Origin: Chloranthus sessilifolius
Taxonomy: Eukaryota > Streptophyta > Magnoliopsida > Chloranthales > Chloranthaceae
Direction of reading: 5' to 3'
NCBI GenBank assembly: GCA_021018995.1
Contig: CM037586.1
Span: forward strand, 21,194,394-21,258,393
DNA: 64,000 nt
The position numbers were made by a program, and so were the translations under genes. The notes beneath the pieces were generated by a model, which saw nothing but the letters and a program-made list of their open reading frames with translations, did not search any database and was not told where the DNA came from. Positions 1 to 11,188 of the stretch are shown here, one piece after another (within the stretch, counting starts at the first letter, position 1; each line of letters opens with the position of its first letter).

Positions 1-835
1 CCCCCACCAAAAAAATTTTGAAAACGAGATTTCTCACTATGCTCATGAACAACAGAAAATATAAAAGTAGAAACTAGATAATAGAAAGTGAAAACAAAAA
101 AAAATTTATACAAAAATTGAAAAGATAAGAGTATTTCAGACATTTCAGAGGCTGAGATGTAACATGGAAACCGGTTGCTTGGAACCTATCGATTTGCAAT
201 GATTGAAGTTATAGAGCGATTTTCTGCAAAAAGATAAAAATATGAGGGCCAACAGTGTAAATATTTCCTTCTTATTCATATTGGAAGAGGAGATTCTTTC
301 CTCGGAGGTTGCATAAGTTTCGCTTAAATACGAACCATATTAGTTTCAAAGTACGATTGCTACGGATTTCGATGCCCCAGAGCTTCTGACTACGTGCCAA
401 TCAACTTTTTGTTTGGACGGTGCAGCTACATGTAACATTCCTAGATGAAATCTCAGATTTAGTGGTTCAATATGTTGTTGATCAACAATCCAATGGTGAT
501 CAAGTGATCAGCACTACAGAATTTAGTGATTTGAAATACTGTTTATCCTTGTTCGATTTCATCAGGAACGGTGGATGATTGGTTCTATTTTCCTTTATTT
601 ATTTTGCCTGAAATTACAATTAATCGGACGGTGATAAATTTGTTAATATGCATGTGTTTAATACAATGTCCTATTTACTGCTGCTTACTGATTGACGGTT
701 ATCTCTTACCGTCGGTGATTTGAAAAGCAAATGTTACCGGATGCACGAATTTGCAAACAAAATCGAACACCCCGTAGCAAGCTATTTGTTGAATTAATCC
801 ATGCGCATGTGAATGGATTCATTTAAAGTTTAAAA
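1..835. other. Unassigned AT-rich sequence
   Basis: No coding signature, RNA gene or element boundary is recognised. The stretch holds one copy of a degenerate unit described separately (about 350-530). The target of the downstream LINE insertion lies at its right edge. Confidence 0.5.
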
Positions 836-2050
836 GCAGAAAGAGACACTACGTCCAAAATCATCTCAGCAAAAAACTTGAGATTCGATAAAAGAGTTTT
901 AACGAGAGGGGATGGAAAGGGAGGATTTAATCGGTTTTTATCCAATTTTTTTTATGCTTTCAATAAATTAATTATTTGGAGATCATCTTTTGCTTGGAGG
1001 CTTTGGTTCTCCATATTTTTCTCTTTTTTTTTTTTTTTTTAGGGGGTAGAATATGAGAGTTTTATCCTCTCATTGATGAGAGTGTTCTTTAACGAAGAGA
1101 TCGACTCTATGAAGGCCTTTTTACAATCCATATTTTTTTTCTGATACAGTTTTTGTCATATTTTTTTCTGATATGGTTTTGGTCACGGGTTTAACTGACG
1201 TTTTGATGGCTTTATTTTTGCGCGAATACTTGCTCTATTTTTACGCCATGAGGTATCGTTGTAAAGCTTCGATTGAAGTTTTGTATGAAGCATTTGATCA
1301 GTGTTTGCCCCTGTTTTCAATGTGTTGGGAGATTTTATGGATTGTGAATTTGTCAATGGTGGTGACGTCTCTTCGGATGGATCTTCGGTGTAGTTACCGA
1401 CAGATCATGGTGGTGGATTCTTAAAGTTTTACCTTACTTTCAAGGTCCTTGAATTCTGTGTTGGTGTTAGATGATTCTTAGATGCTATTCAATGTATTTT
1501 AATGTTAATTATTGTAACTATGACTATTGTGGCCCTCTACTTTGTAAACGTTCTCCATTTCAAATGAAAAGGATAAAATTTCATCTCACAAAAAAAAGGC
1601 AGAAAGAGATAATTTAAAGTTAATATTTTATGTAATTAATAAATAATTTTAAAAGTCAAAGTTTGATTATTACGGATTTCTAGGCCCCAAACTTTGTGAA
1701 TCCGTATCAATCCGCTTTTGTTTCGACAGTGTAGATACATTTTGCATTACTAGATGATCAGGTGTGGTGGCTCAATATACTGCTGTTGATTGGAAAATCA
1801 ACGGTGATCAAGTGATATGCTTTAAGGAATTTAGCAGTTAAGAGAGATACTTGATCTTTGCTCCGAATATTGAAACCAGATTTCTCTCTCGTCAGAGCTA
1901 TCACTAGTTCTGTTAGCATACGAGGCGTATTATAGTTTTACCAACAGAAATATCTTAGATCCAAACTCTCCGGATTTCGATGATCCATAACATGTGGCGA
2001 ATCAAATTTTGTGGCAGAATAACAAGGGCCGCTTAAGGCGTGTTGATGAC
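350..2050 (+). repeat. Three degenerate copies of a ~170-bp unit
   Basis: The stretches at about 350-530 and 1660-1840 share, in the same order, 'tacggattt', 'atgcccca/aggcccca', 'tcaatc', 'tgatcaagtgat' and 'gaattta'. A partial third copy starts at about 1974 with 'cggatttcgatg'. The LINE at 847-1598 separates the first two. Identity is low by eye, so this is an old dispersed or tandem repeat of unknown family. Confidence 0.45.
847..1598 (+). mobile_element. 5'-truncated non-LTR retrotransposon (LINE-like) with 11-bp TSD
   Basis: The 11-mer GCAGAAAGAGA stands at 836-846 and again at 1599-1609. Between them are 752 bp ending in a short A-run after 'catctcac', which is the layout left by target-primed reverse transcription of a 5'-truncated LINE. 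The last ~150 bp ('tgtggccctctactttgtaaacg...') look like the 3' untranslated end of plant L1 elements. The 83-codon frame at 1173-1424 has no recognisable RT motif, so the remnant is 3' UTR or very decayed ORF2 end. A processed transcript is the alternative. Confidence 0.6.
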
Positions 2051-3369
2051 TCTTGATAAAATATTGAAATCCGATTGTTTAAATGGAGGTCACGTGACAA
2101 CTGTTAGCCAAAGTATTTATTTCTTTATTGAGCCGTGCGGACGCGGAGCCTGGAACTCACTTGGAAACTAACGGAGGGTATTATTACATGCATTGGTAGG
2201 GGCACTGGCATCTGTGGGACTGATGGCGCAAATGTCATTTGGGTCTTGTTTGGTGTTCAGAAAATATGCCTCATTTGTGATTTTTCATGACCCTTCTTTG
2301 ACAGCTTTTTGTGACATTTTTGACGAAAATTAATTTCATGCGTAACCGGCAAAAATGTGTGGGTCCTAAACATATAGTATTTTTTTAAGTAATTAGTAAA
2401 AATAAAATGATAAATTACCCATAAAAATATTCCACCTTTTATCATTGCCAAATAATCGTTTCCAACCACTCATAAAATAATTGAACCTTAAATAACTTGT
2501 CATATACAAATTGAGGTAACCATCACCTTTACAGAGGTGTTCTCAAGTCGGAACCCTATTTTATAATTTTAAGTATAAAATATAAGTTGGTAAATACCCA
2601 ACCCGATCCAGCTCGAAGGTCAGATCGGAAGTCTAATATCTGACCCAACAAGCCAATATCACGTACCCAACCTAGTAAAATATTAGGTCGTGGCGTGTCG
2701 GGTGTGATGTGAAGGCGATGGTGACAGTAAATTTGAGCACAACCTTAGAAGAGGGCGTTCTGTATCCTATTTACAGAAAACTGAATGCACCTTTTGACCA
2801 ACACGATGGATGGACATGGGTAATAAGCAGTGGAACAGTTGAACCAACTTCCACAGCCAATACGAATCCCCAAATATGATATTTGAACAAGAGTAAGTCC
2901 AAAGTGACAAAATATGCATACCATTAATTTATCCGTACCAAAATTATATAATTATCTATAATAATTGACACTATATACATTACCTCCTACCAATATTTAT
3001 CCAAACATATAACTAACTATACATGATATGTTATTGTTGTACTTATATATTCTATGACTTTCTCATCATAATCGATATCGACGGAAGAGTCTCATATTGA
3101 GGCAAGCCAAGAGACGAAATTCACTTTGTAAGTGCTGCATGTAACAAAAAAAACCCCTCATCCTTATTTAATGTAACTAAAAAAAAAAAAAAAAACACCA
3201 AAAACGGGGAGAATTCACAATAAAATACAAAAGTTAGTATATCCATAGCGCCGTGGATGTTACAAATCATGTTCGCCACAACTTGCTTCATAGTATTGCT
3301 GAGATGGATATGCCAGTCAAATCAAAAGATGCAAATTTACCTCGGTTGGGTTGAAGAGTCTATCCAACA
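1610..3369. other. Unassigned intergenic sequence
   Basis: AT-rich, with an A-run near 3180-3195. Apart from the two repeat copies at 1660-1840 and 1974-2050, I recognise no gene, element boundary or RNA. The 70-codon minus-strand frame at 2257-2469 resembles nothing known to me. Confidence 0.45.
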
Positions 3370-3840
3370 TGTAGTGAGACTTTGATTGATAAATTTATTA
3401 ACTTTAAATTCACCCACTAAATCTTTGAGTTCACCCATCTAGTAATACATTGACCGCATTAAATCACACGATGGAGATTGTTTATCCTCCCAATCTTTTA
3501 CATAATAGATTTTGAGATCATGGTCATACCATCACACGGTAAATTTTTATGTCATGTGGCACAAATCTAAAAAACGTGACTTTAACATTACGTGCAAGCT
3601 CAAAATTAATTTTAAGGCCACTTTTTTTAAGTGTCTACCACATAAAATGAAAATCCAACCGTCTGATAATACACCCATGACCTCAAAGATCCATCGTGTT
3701 AAAGACTGGGATGATAAACAATTTCCATCGTCTGATTCATTACAATCAATGTATTTCAGGGTGGGTGAACTCAAAGATATGATAGATGGATTTAAAGGTA
3801 CTTATAAACTTATAGCAAAAAATTCGCCCAAAGTGATAGT
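3370..3840. mobile_element. Long foldback element (MITE/MULE-like hairpin)
   Basis: The reverse complement of 3390-3500 matches 3700-3820 over almost its whole length. Shared stretches include 'gataaacaat', 'ccatcgt', 'tcaatgtatt' and 'gggtgaactcaaagat'. The arms continue inward: the complement of about 3510-3590 resembles about 3620-3700 ('cccatgacctcaaagat'). The palindromic AAAATTAATTTT at 3602-3613 lies near the centre. Arms of ~200 bp around a ~30-bp centre suggest a foldback or Mutator-type MITE. I could not fix the ends or a TSD. The 117-codon frame at 3512-3865 runs along one arm and is probably not a gene. Confidence 0.6.
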
Positions 3841-3889
3841 GGAGACTACAGTTAAGAAAAAATAGAGATTATAATAATTGGCATAAACT

Positions 3890-4773
3890 TGGATAGATAC
3901 TGACATAAAATGTGGAAAAGATAATCAAAGACAGTAGGCTCGAGGGCATAGAATTACGAATTATGATGCACATGCATCCCAGATACATTAAGCGAACATA
4001 CACATTATCAGAAATCTCACGCAAAATGACTCCACAAAATCTGTGAATCCAATCAATAAAAATGAGATATAAAGGTAGTCACATAATAAATAAATATGAT
4101 AAAAATCCAAGTTACTCACTAATCAAAAGGAAATAAAAGTAAAAAAACAAGTCCAATATACGAGGCTATAAATCAACAAGAATTGTACGAAACGAATCTC
4201 AGTACCGAAAATATTGCTGTCAATAGTCTACACTCGGGTCAAAACCAACACCAAGGTCCTGATGTCCTGCAGCATCGACTTCCCATGGTTCCTAGTACTC
4301 TGCGTTTACGGGATAAATGAAGTCAGCGCCAATAGGGTCAAAATAGCCAGCGTTCACTCCGTTGATATAATCACCTGAAATAATAAATGTCACAAGGGCT
4401 GACTTACTAAACAATGCGCAACTCAGTAGACACACCATCAATCCACCCCACAATACTCAGGTGCATTATGGGTGCATCTCGTGAGCGACAAAATAGTATA
4501 GCAGTATAATTTGAAATAAGAAAATAATAAATTCCTATGTATCGTAGAGTTCATATCAAATTATAAATGCAAGACCATGATCTAGACACACTCTAGTCCC
4601 AACATACCTCACCATACCTCATAACATAACATGTCTTATTTTTATCGTCATATATGTCTGTACATCGGATGAGCATATCTACATACTCATAAATCCTAGC
4701 ACGACCTGTGTCAGAGTCGCTGCTCGAGCCTACCACGTGAGGGTCACTATAATAGCTTACCACCATAACATAA
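3890..4773 (-). mobile_element. Chromovirus-type LTR fragment, minus strand (tentative)
   Basis: On the minus strand, 'agtaagtcagcccttgtgac...caggtgattatatcaacgg' at about 4350-4420 has the layout of the R-U5 stretch of elements C and E here (a '...caggt' step followed by a GA/CT-rich short segment). Element A inserted at 4774. The sequence across A should continue at 11188 read leftwards, because both sites carry the A target duplication. No coding part is present. Confidence 0.35.
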
Positions 4774-6276
4774 TGATCAATCACATAATTTATCATTTTA
4801 TCACCCTTAACTTAGTGATGTTAGGACTTAGTTTGCTATTAAAAAGTTAATGATGTGCAGATATTAAAGAAAAATAGTAAAAGAGAGCCAAAGTGTTAAT
4901 ATTTATCAAAATAAACTCAAAAAGCAGAAAAAGACGATTCGCTGCTGCTGAAAGCCACGAAATCATAATTTATGATTATGCGCTAAGACTGAAGATAAAA
5001 GAAAGATAAAATTAAGAAATCGTAATTTACGATTATTCAAAAGATGATTCTTCAGAAAGCGAGGAAGGAGTAAAAAGCGATAAAGAAAGCGATCGTTAGT
5101 TATAGAAAATTGTCCAGTAAGAAAGTTGTGTGAAAATAGAGAATCATGATTTACAATTTTTCGAAGAAAAAAAAAGAAAACAGACAATCATACTTTACGA
5201 TTGTGCAAAAGAAAAATTTTCCTACTATTGAACCGCTCTTGCTGATCACGTGAGTAAAGACTACCACCGCCATGCACTGAATTAGAAGATCTCTGAAAAT
5301 AGAAGTTTGATGAATTACGGATCTAAAAAGATTAATGAAGATAAGCTCTTAGAAAATCTCGATTGCTGAAATAAAGAAGAACAATTTAGAAGCACATCTA
5401 CAGTTTGAAAGCAAGGAAGAATAAAATCAGAAATTAGAGTTATATTAGGATACTTTTACTTTAGTAGTTTCTTTTATTAGAATTAGAAGTCTTTATAAAT
5501 CGACCCCTTATAATCTATAAATAAGAGGGCCCGGTATATGAATAAATCGTCAAAGACGACTGAGTTTGGGTTTTCTTTTGATCAAAATTAGAGTAGATTT
5601 TTATTTCTTTGTAGATTAGATATCAGAGGCTTCTCAAGAGCAATTGACGACTGCTATTGGGTGCTGAAGATTAGTGTAGATATCCTAGTTTCTCAGAAGC
5701 AATTGACGACTGCAGCTGATAGGTGAAGAATATATTTATTTGCTTCCTACATTAGATTTTTTTTTTTTTTTTATTACTTTGTAAATATCTTCAAGTTTTA
5801 ATTTGAATTGACGACTCAGGTTAAAGTTTGCAAATTAGTGTAACGATTTTTACTTTTTCATCTTCAATTTTCTTGAATTTGATTGACGCCCAGATTTTAT
5901 GAGATTGTTGATTAAATTAAATCTGTGTTAAGAAATTTTAGTTTTTAATTGACGACCAAATTCTAGAAGACTGCAATAAGGTGTGACGGTACTGTTTATT
6001 TTTATAAATATCCGATGGCTGAAGATTAGGATTGACGACCTCAATCTAAAGAAGGAGGATTAAGATTTATTTTATGTACTTTAGATTAAGAACTCATTCT
6101 TTATTCATATTTCTTCAATAGTTTAGAACCTTAAAAGATAAATATAAACTTTGAAATAGAAATATAGATAAGATAAATATTTATTCATGGGAACGATCCT
6201 ATACTATCTCTACAATTTTTATTGTGTGCTTGCAATAAGTTAAGACTTAATTAGATATACACATAAGTAGTGATCA
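4774..6276 (+). repeat. 5' LTR of element A
   Basis: It begins TGATCAATCACATAA and ends GTAGTGATCA, about 1.50 kb. The reverse complement of 11189-12708 and of 44181-45676 match it along its whole length, for example the 'ttgacgac' repeats at 5645-6045 and 'tgtgcttgcaataagttaag' near the end. That makes three copies of this LTR in the window. Confidence 0.9.
4962..5215 (+). repeat. AATCGTAAATTACGATT-type palindrome array in LTR A
   Basis: Self-complementary 15-17-mers of the form AATCGTAA(A/T)TTACGATT recur about every 60 bp (for example near 4963, 5017, 5141 and 5188). The other copies hold them at about 12283-12515 and 45258-45465. One more stands in the 3' UTR at about 13563. Several copies are decayed at CG to CA or TG. 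Confidence 0.7.
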
Positions 6277-6282
6277 AGTTTT

Positions 6283-6300
6283 TGACGACGTTGCTTGGAT
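6283..6300 (+). other. Degenerate primer-binding site of element A
   Basis: Six bases after the LTR end, TGACGACGTTGCTTGGAT differs by a few substitutions from TGGCGCCGTTGCCGGGGA, the tRNA-Asp-type PBS usual in Athila and many Tat elements. Position and partial match support the call; the changes are mostly transitions. Confidence 0.6.
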
Positions 6301-6301
6301 G

Positions 6302-6992
6302 ACAAAAAGCTGCTCATCTGGGAAGGTATCGTGTAAAGACTCTCCACTGATGGTTCCAGGCAGTTCGATTCTAGACAAGTGATCAACTATCACATTTTCA
6401 ACGTCCTTCTTGTCCTTGATTTTGAAATTGAATTCCTGCAAAAGAAGAATCCACCGGATTAATCTTGGTTTGACATCCTTTTTAGATAATAAATATTTTA
6501 GTGCAGAATGATAAGAGAAAATGACGATCTTTGATCCCAATAGGTACTGTCGAAATTTATCTAATGCAAACACAACAACAAGAAACTCCTTCTCAGTGAT
6601 AGTGTAGTTAACCTGAGCTTCGATCAAGGTACGACTTGCGTAATAAATTATGTGAGGAATCTTATTTTTCCACTGTCCTAGGACGACACTAATTGCATAG
6701 TCAGAAGCATCGCACATTACTTCAAACGGTAAGGAGTAGTCAGGTGATTGAATGATTTGTGCGGATGAGAGAGGGCTTTAAGCTTATTAAATGCGTCAAG
6801 GCAGACATCGTCGAAGTTAAAAGGTACATCGTTTGCTAATAAATTAAAAAGTGGTCTCGAGATTTTTGAGAAATCTTTAATAAAGCAACGATAGAAGTTA
6901 GCATGGCTAAGGAAAGATCGAATCTGCCATACTGAGCTGGTGGTGGCAGATTTGATATTACATCAATTTTAGCCTTGTCAACTTCTATTCCT
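6302..6992 (-). pseudogene. Athila-like RT C-terminus and RNase H, antisense fragment
   Basis: Read on the minus strand from 6992, the fragment starts in the RT connection ('GIEVDKAKID', then 'FLSHANFYRCFIKDFSKISR') with frame breaks. It then has an open 147-codon frame (6717-6274) covering RNase H: 'MCDASDYAIS' (first catalytic Asp), 'ITEKEFLVVVFALDKF' (Glu), and 'FSYHSALKYLL', where the usual TDH is YH and one catalytic Asp is lost. It ends in 'FPDEQLF', a typical Athila RNase H/integrase junction. It lies directly after the + strand PBS and LTR of the same element, in the wrong orientation, so the interior has been rearranged. Confidence 0.85.
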
Positions 6993-7735
6993 CTTTTGGA
7001 ACCTCATGTGTCATTATAAGTGATGGAGGAAGCCATTTTTATAACAGGCATTTTGAGAGCTTACTCAAGAAATACGATGTCACTCATAAAATCGCAACCC
7101 CCTACCACCCGTAAACTAGTGGGCAAGTTGAGATTTCCAACTGAAAAATAAAGAAAATATTGAAAAGAACTGTTTAACCTGAAAGAAAAGATTGATCCCT
7201 GAGACTAAATGATGCCTTATGGGCGTACATAACAGCCTATAAAATACCTATTGGCATGTCTCTTTTCTGACTGGTGTATGATAAGGCCTGCTATCTACCT
7301 GTGGAATTAGAGCATAGAGCCTTGTGGGCTATCAAAGCATTAAATTTCGAATTAGATGCATCCGGAGAACAAAGAAAGCTTGAGCTTAATGAACTGGAAG
7401 AAATTCGCAATGATGCCTATCAAAATACTCGAATTTATAAGGCCAAAACTAAAGCATTTCATGATAAACATATTTTGAGGAAGAATTTTGAGCCAGACCA
7501 ACAAGTTTGGTTATACAATTCCAGGTTAAAACTGTTCTCAGGGAAATTACGAAGTCATTGGGATGGACCTTACAATGTGGTCGAAACATTCCCTCACGGG
7601 ACTGTCATTATTCAGGATCCCAAGGATAATCGTACATTCAAGGTTAATGGGCAGAGACTCAAACTGATGGTATCTTTAAAACATAAACGGGAAGTGACCA
7701 CTATGTCACTAAAAGACCTAGAGTATGTCTGATAT
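6993..7735 (+). pseudogene. Athila-like integrase C-terminal part, sense fragment
   Basis: The + strand frame starts inside the integrase core at 'ISDGGSHFYNRHFE' (second catalytic Asp), passes 'HKIATPYHP' and, after several stops, opens fully at 7274-7732. That 152-codon part holds 'ELEHRALWAIKALNF', 'LNELEEIRNDAY', 'KTKAFHDKHI' and the C-terminal 'LKLFSGKLRSHWDGPY' module, all typical of Athila/Tat integrases. It abuts the antisense RT fragment with almost no spacer. The catalytic front half is missing, so it cannot act as an integrase. Confidence 0.85.
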
Positions 7736-8128
7736 ACTCTTGGGCACTGTCGTGCTACCGACTCACCCGTAGTGGTTTTATATAAATTATTTCCCTAATT
7801 TTAGTTGTACAATATTAGGTGACTGTTTATTTCAATATGTGTTCCGAGGGTATGAGATATCGTAGTGATTGCAATTTTTCAGCCATACATTTTTCATATA
7901 CAATCGTGATACTCACAATTGTTGGGAATAAGATTTATTCGAGCTTTATACGCTACTATCAGAAGGGCACAACTTCCGATATCAACGGCGTCACCTTGTT
8001 TCACGATGCGCAGACACGTCTCCCAACATTAATAGAAGTACCAACGGGTTTGTATTCTTCAACACTAGCCATTACTTCCATTTATGACAACCCTTCATAT
8101 TCCCAGTCTTGGATTGTTTATAATTGCT

Positions 8129-8136
8129 TATAAATA
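8129..8136 (+). promoter_or_regulatory. TATA-box-like element upstream of the small ORF
   Basis: TATAAATA stands 72 bp before the ATG at 8208, followed by a pyrimidine-rich leader. Spacing and context resemble a plant core promoter. No expression evidence is available. Confidence 0.4.
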
Positions 8137-8207
8137 AGCATTCTTATCATCCGTCACTTCATTACACTCCTTTTGCCTCACCTTCTTCCCAAACTAACCT
8201 TTTCGCC

Positions 8208-8420
8208 ATGGCAAGACAACCAAATTGGTCAGAGATTACTGAGGCATTTTCACGCCTCATACAACGCCATGAAGAAGTAAATGCGGTATTAGAAGAAAGG
8301 GCGCGATTAATCAGTGAAATCATTGCCCTCTTCTCATTTCTCATCCCGAAATCGATAGACAACCCTTTCCTCCCCAACCACCAACAATCTTCGCCATCTT
8401 CACCTCCTCCGCCTTCTTAA
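8208..8420 (+). CDS. Small ORF (70 aa) in the 3' region of element A
   Basis: The ATG is in a good plant context (cgccATGgc) and the frame runs 70 codons. Residues ~8-40 are charged and heptad-like ('SRLIQRHEEVNAVLEERARLISEI'-type, likely a short coiled coil). A hydrophobic stretch follows (~39-46), then a Ser/Pro-rich tail. It lies between the integrase end and the PPT-like motifs, where env-like or accessory ORFs occur in Athila elements. I do not recognise the protein. The open frame could be chance, but the TATA box and start context favour a once-used ORF. Confidence 0.4.
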   Translation: MARQPNWSEITEAFSRLIQRHEEVNAVLEERARLISEIIALFSFLIPKSIDNPFLPNHQQSSPSSPPPPS

Positions 8421-8700
8421 AACATTTCCTCTTCTATTGGATGCGCCTATGAGAGGAAGGGCGAACCTTTTTGAGCAGCACAATTTTGGACCGATCTTTA
8501 TCGAAGATTCCTTTTCGGACGTTGTTGTCAGTTTCTTAATTAGTGTGTGTCTAGATTTTTCCTAGGTTTAATCCTTTATGTAATCTTCTCTTTATCTCAT
8601 GTAAATATTTCGTTTCATATATATGTTAATTTCTTTTAACCATTTTTTTTGTTTCTAACTATTTCTTTATAATGCAAAATTTTTGTTCATACCGGTAGTA

Positions 8701-8854
8701 GTTTCTCCCAAGTTTGGGGGATCATTGTTGAATCCTAATGCAGATCATAGACCCAGTAACTAAATAGCACCATTAAGGTAATAATTTTTTGTACCCCCTA
8801 TTTTGCACAATGAGGACATTGTCCTATTTAAGTTTGGGGGGGGGGGGGGGGGGG
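8701..8854 (+). repeat. Two internal PPT-like motifs, one expanded to a 19-G run
   Basis: 'CAAGTTTGGGGGATC' (about 8709) and 'AAGTTTGGGGG...' (about 8830-8854) repeat the core of the true polypurine tract of this family (AAGTTTGGGGGTG, next to the 3' LTR at 12709-12722). In the second, G continues from 8836 to 8854. No LTR follows either motif, so they are duplicated, non-terminal copies. Confidence 0.65.
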
Positions 8855-9134
8855 ATATACAAATCTATATATATTAGTAGGTAGCAGTTCTTATTTGCAT
8901 TTATTTTTCTAAAATTTTGAAGAAGATTAGAAAATTTTTAGTTTCTCTGTTTTTAGTTAGAAAAATAGCAATTTTAGTCTAGAGTTAATCATTATATGCA
9001 AATTATGATAGAAAAATTTCTCTTGAAAACCTTACAATCCATCATAGTAAAAGTTCAACAATCAAAATAAAATAGTTGTAATTCATGTATAGCACCTTTG
9101 AACACTGTATTAGATGAATATTTGAAACTATATG

Positions 9135-10499
9135 ATTGATTTGAAATATCGAAAATACATCTGCTTGAAACCTTTTGAAATATCGAAAATGTGTTTTGCT
9201 TTGGAATCATTTGGAGGATTGAAAATGTTTTGCTCCGAAGTCTTAGGAAGATCGAATCTGGAATGAAATATCGAACATCAAATGAGTAAATTGACTAATC
9301 AGTCACGTCATTTAAGTGAACCGCTATAGGCGGATTATAAGTATATTGTGGACCACTATGAGCAGATTATAAGTACACCGTGGACCGCTATGGGTGGATT
9401 ATAAGTATACCGTGGGCTGCTAGGGCGGAATCAAACCGGCACGGTGGTTAAACCCGTGAATCGAACCAGCACGACGGGATATTCGTGAATCGAACCGGCA
9501 CGACGGTTAAACCCGTGAATCGAACCGGCACAGCGGGATATCCATGAATCAAACCGACACATCAGTTAAACCCGTTAATCGAACCGGCATGACAGGATAT
9601 CCGTGAATCGAACCGGCATGATGGGATATCTGTGAATCGACTATGTAAGCTATGTAAGAATATATAAGACATGTAAGTGAATCAAATTTAATAAATTACT
9701 TTCCATTTTAACATGAATAAAATACCCTATTTTGATGCGAAGCTTTCTTTAGTGCGAAAAGAGTTTGATATTAGCTTCGGTTTTGTTATGAAAAAGGGTT
9801 TCTCCACTTCAGTATGAAAAGGTATTCTGTTTTGATATGAAATTTCCCTTGATACAAAAATGATTAAAAGTTTTTCTTGATATTAAATGTCTTGGAAATT
9901 CAATTTTGATAAGAAAATGCCTTTGAATTCAGTTTCTATTTTGAGAATGAAAATGTCATCAATTTTAATATAAAAATATTTTTATCTTTGTCTTTGAATA
10001 TATGCATGACTGATGAGATATATATTAGTATCAGTTTTCTCTATTGAGCATAGACTGTTAGCCCACCCCTACTATACATCACAGGTGTAGCACTTGACGA
10101 GGACACCGGACTTGAGGAGAGTCCAATTTTGCATGTCGGAAGAAGGAGATCTTCCGTTTGAGGATTTGTACCCCAAGTTCAGAGATCATAGATTTAGTAC
10201 ATTATGGATTTTGGTAAGTTTAGGCTTGGTACTTTCGTGTAATTATATACCTATTGTATACCACTGTTAGGTGATGGTTGGCCATCACCAATGATTTGTT
10301 TTAGTTACTGTTCATGTTAGATATTAGAACTGGTTATTTTAATTATGTCATATATATTATCTGCTTTGATTTTTATATGTGTGTGGATGTATAAAGTATT
10401 CTATATTTAGATTGTGATCTACAATCTGATAGTCTGATTTTCCTGAGTATCCGTTTTTCGAGAAAAAAAAAGTGTGTCGAGAAAATCGGGTTGCACACA
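9135..10499 (+). repeat. Inner end of an element E LTR (LTR1), inverted part
   Basis: It matches the reverse complement of 32959-34445 in LTR2: 'cgaaaatacat(c/t)tgcttgaaacc', the 30-bp minisatellite, 'acttgacgaggacaccggacttgagg', and 'tatccgt(t/a)tttcgagaaaaaaaaag'. It ends near 10499 and is followed by 'GTTAGTATCTCGAT', which resembles a damaged PBS (GTTGGTATCAAAGC in LTR2). Confidence 0.8.
9315..9642 (+). repeat. Two adjacent minisatellites (36 bp and ~30 bp) in LTR E1
   Basis: About three 36-bp units (gaccgctatgggtggattat...) are followed by about eight 29-30-bp units of the form 'aatcgaaccggcacgacgg' plus 'ttaaacccgtg' or 'gatatccgtg', which alternate. The complement of the unit contains GGTTCGATTC, matching the RNA polymerase III B-box core GWTCRANNC. 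Confidence 0.85.
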
Positions 10500-11188
10500 G
10501 TTAGTATCTCGATATTCCACATCATTTTTGTTTGGAAATTTTGAGTTGTTACAGATGTTTCATGACCAAAACGATCAACGATCTTGATAGATCTAAACTT
10601 TAAATCTTCATACCTTCTATGTGTAATAATATGTTATATATATATATATATATACATGTGTATGTGTAATGTAATTTTACTCTCAATCCATTTACTAAGC
10701 AAAATAAGAGGATGGTTTTCATCACTTGCATGTTGTACGAGTTAATGACATGTTAGGTCATATACGCGAGAGTGTGAGTTCATGTCTATGCTTGAGCATG
10801 GTATGGGACATCATGATGAGTTTGGTCAGTGCGGATTCAGTGTAACCTATTACACGATACCATATCCGATGACCCTATCATCCCTGACCCTTAAATATGA
10901 TAGATTAAGTGTAGGACATATTTAAGATTAAGTTAAGTGTTAAGATATAAGTCTGTAAGATAAGATAATATATGAGTATAATAATAAGGCACCACTGTGT
11001 AAGCCAACATAAGATTAAGAACTTAAGTCTGTACGTGTCGTTCCTTACGTAGCCACCGTAAGGGTCATAACGTCTTACAGTTAAGACGGGTCTTTGAGAA
11101 GACAGTATGAGTATGTTATGAGTTACGATTGGCCATGTCTTCCCATAGGCTGAATAGGGTGTATGAGTATGTTATAGAGGGTGTTATG
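10500..11188. other. Original flank of element A, now inverted; (AT)n microsatellite
   Basis: No coding potential is seen. It contains a (TA)n run at about 10632-10653. By the inversion model this is the sequence that lay to the right of the A insertion, continuing the LTR-like fragment that ends at 4773. I cannot name its element. Confidence 0.4.

Noticed and set aside
1173-1424. 83-codon frame inside the LINE remnant
   Set aside because: No RT, endonuclease or zinc-finger motif; too short and decayed to call ORF2.
3512-3865. 117-codon frame on the + strand
   Set aside because: It runs along one arm of the foldback and overlaps a minus-strand frame that mirrors it; no protein family resemblance.
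7819-8133. 104-codon + strand frame upstream of the small ORF of element A
   Set aside because: No recognisable domain, weak start context, and it overlaps the TATA box of the following ORF.
8836-8854. 19-G run as the true PPT followed by a 3' LTR
   Set aside because: No sequence matching LTR A follows; the real PPT-LTR border is at 12709-12708 on the minus strand.
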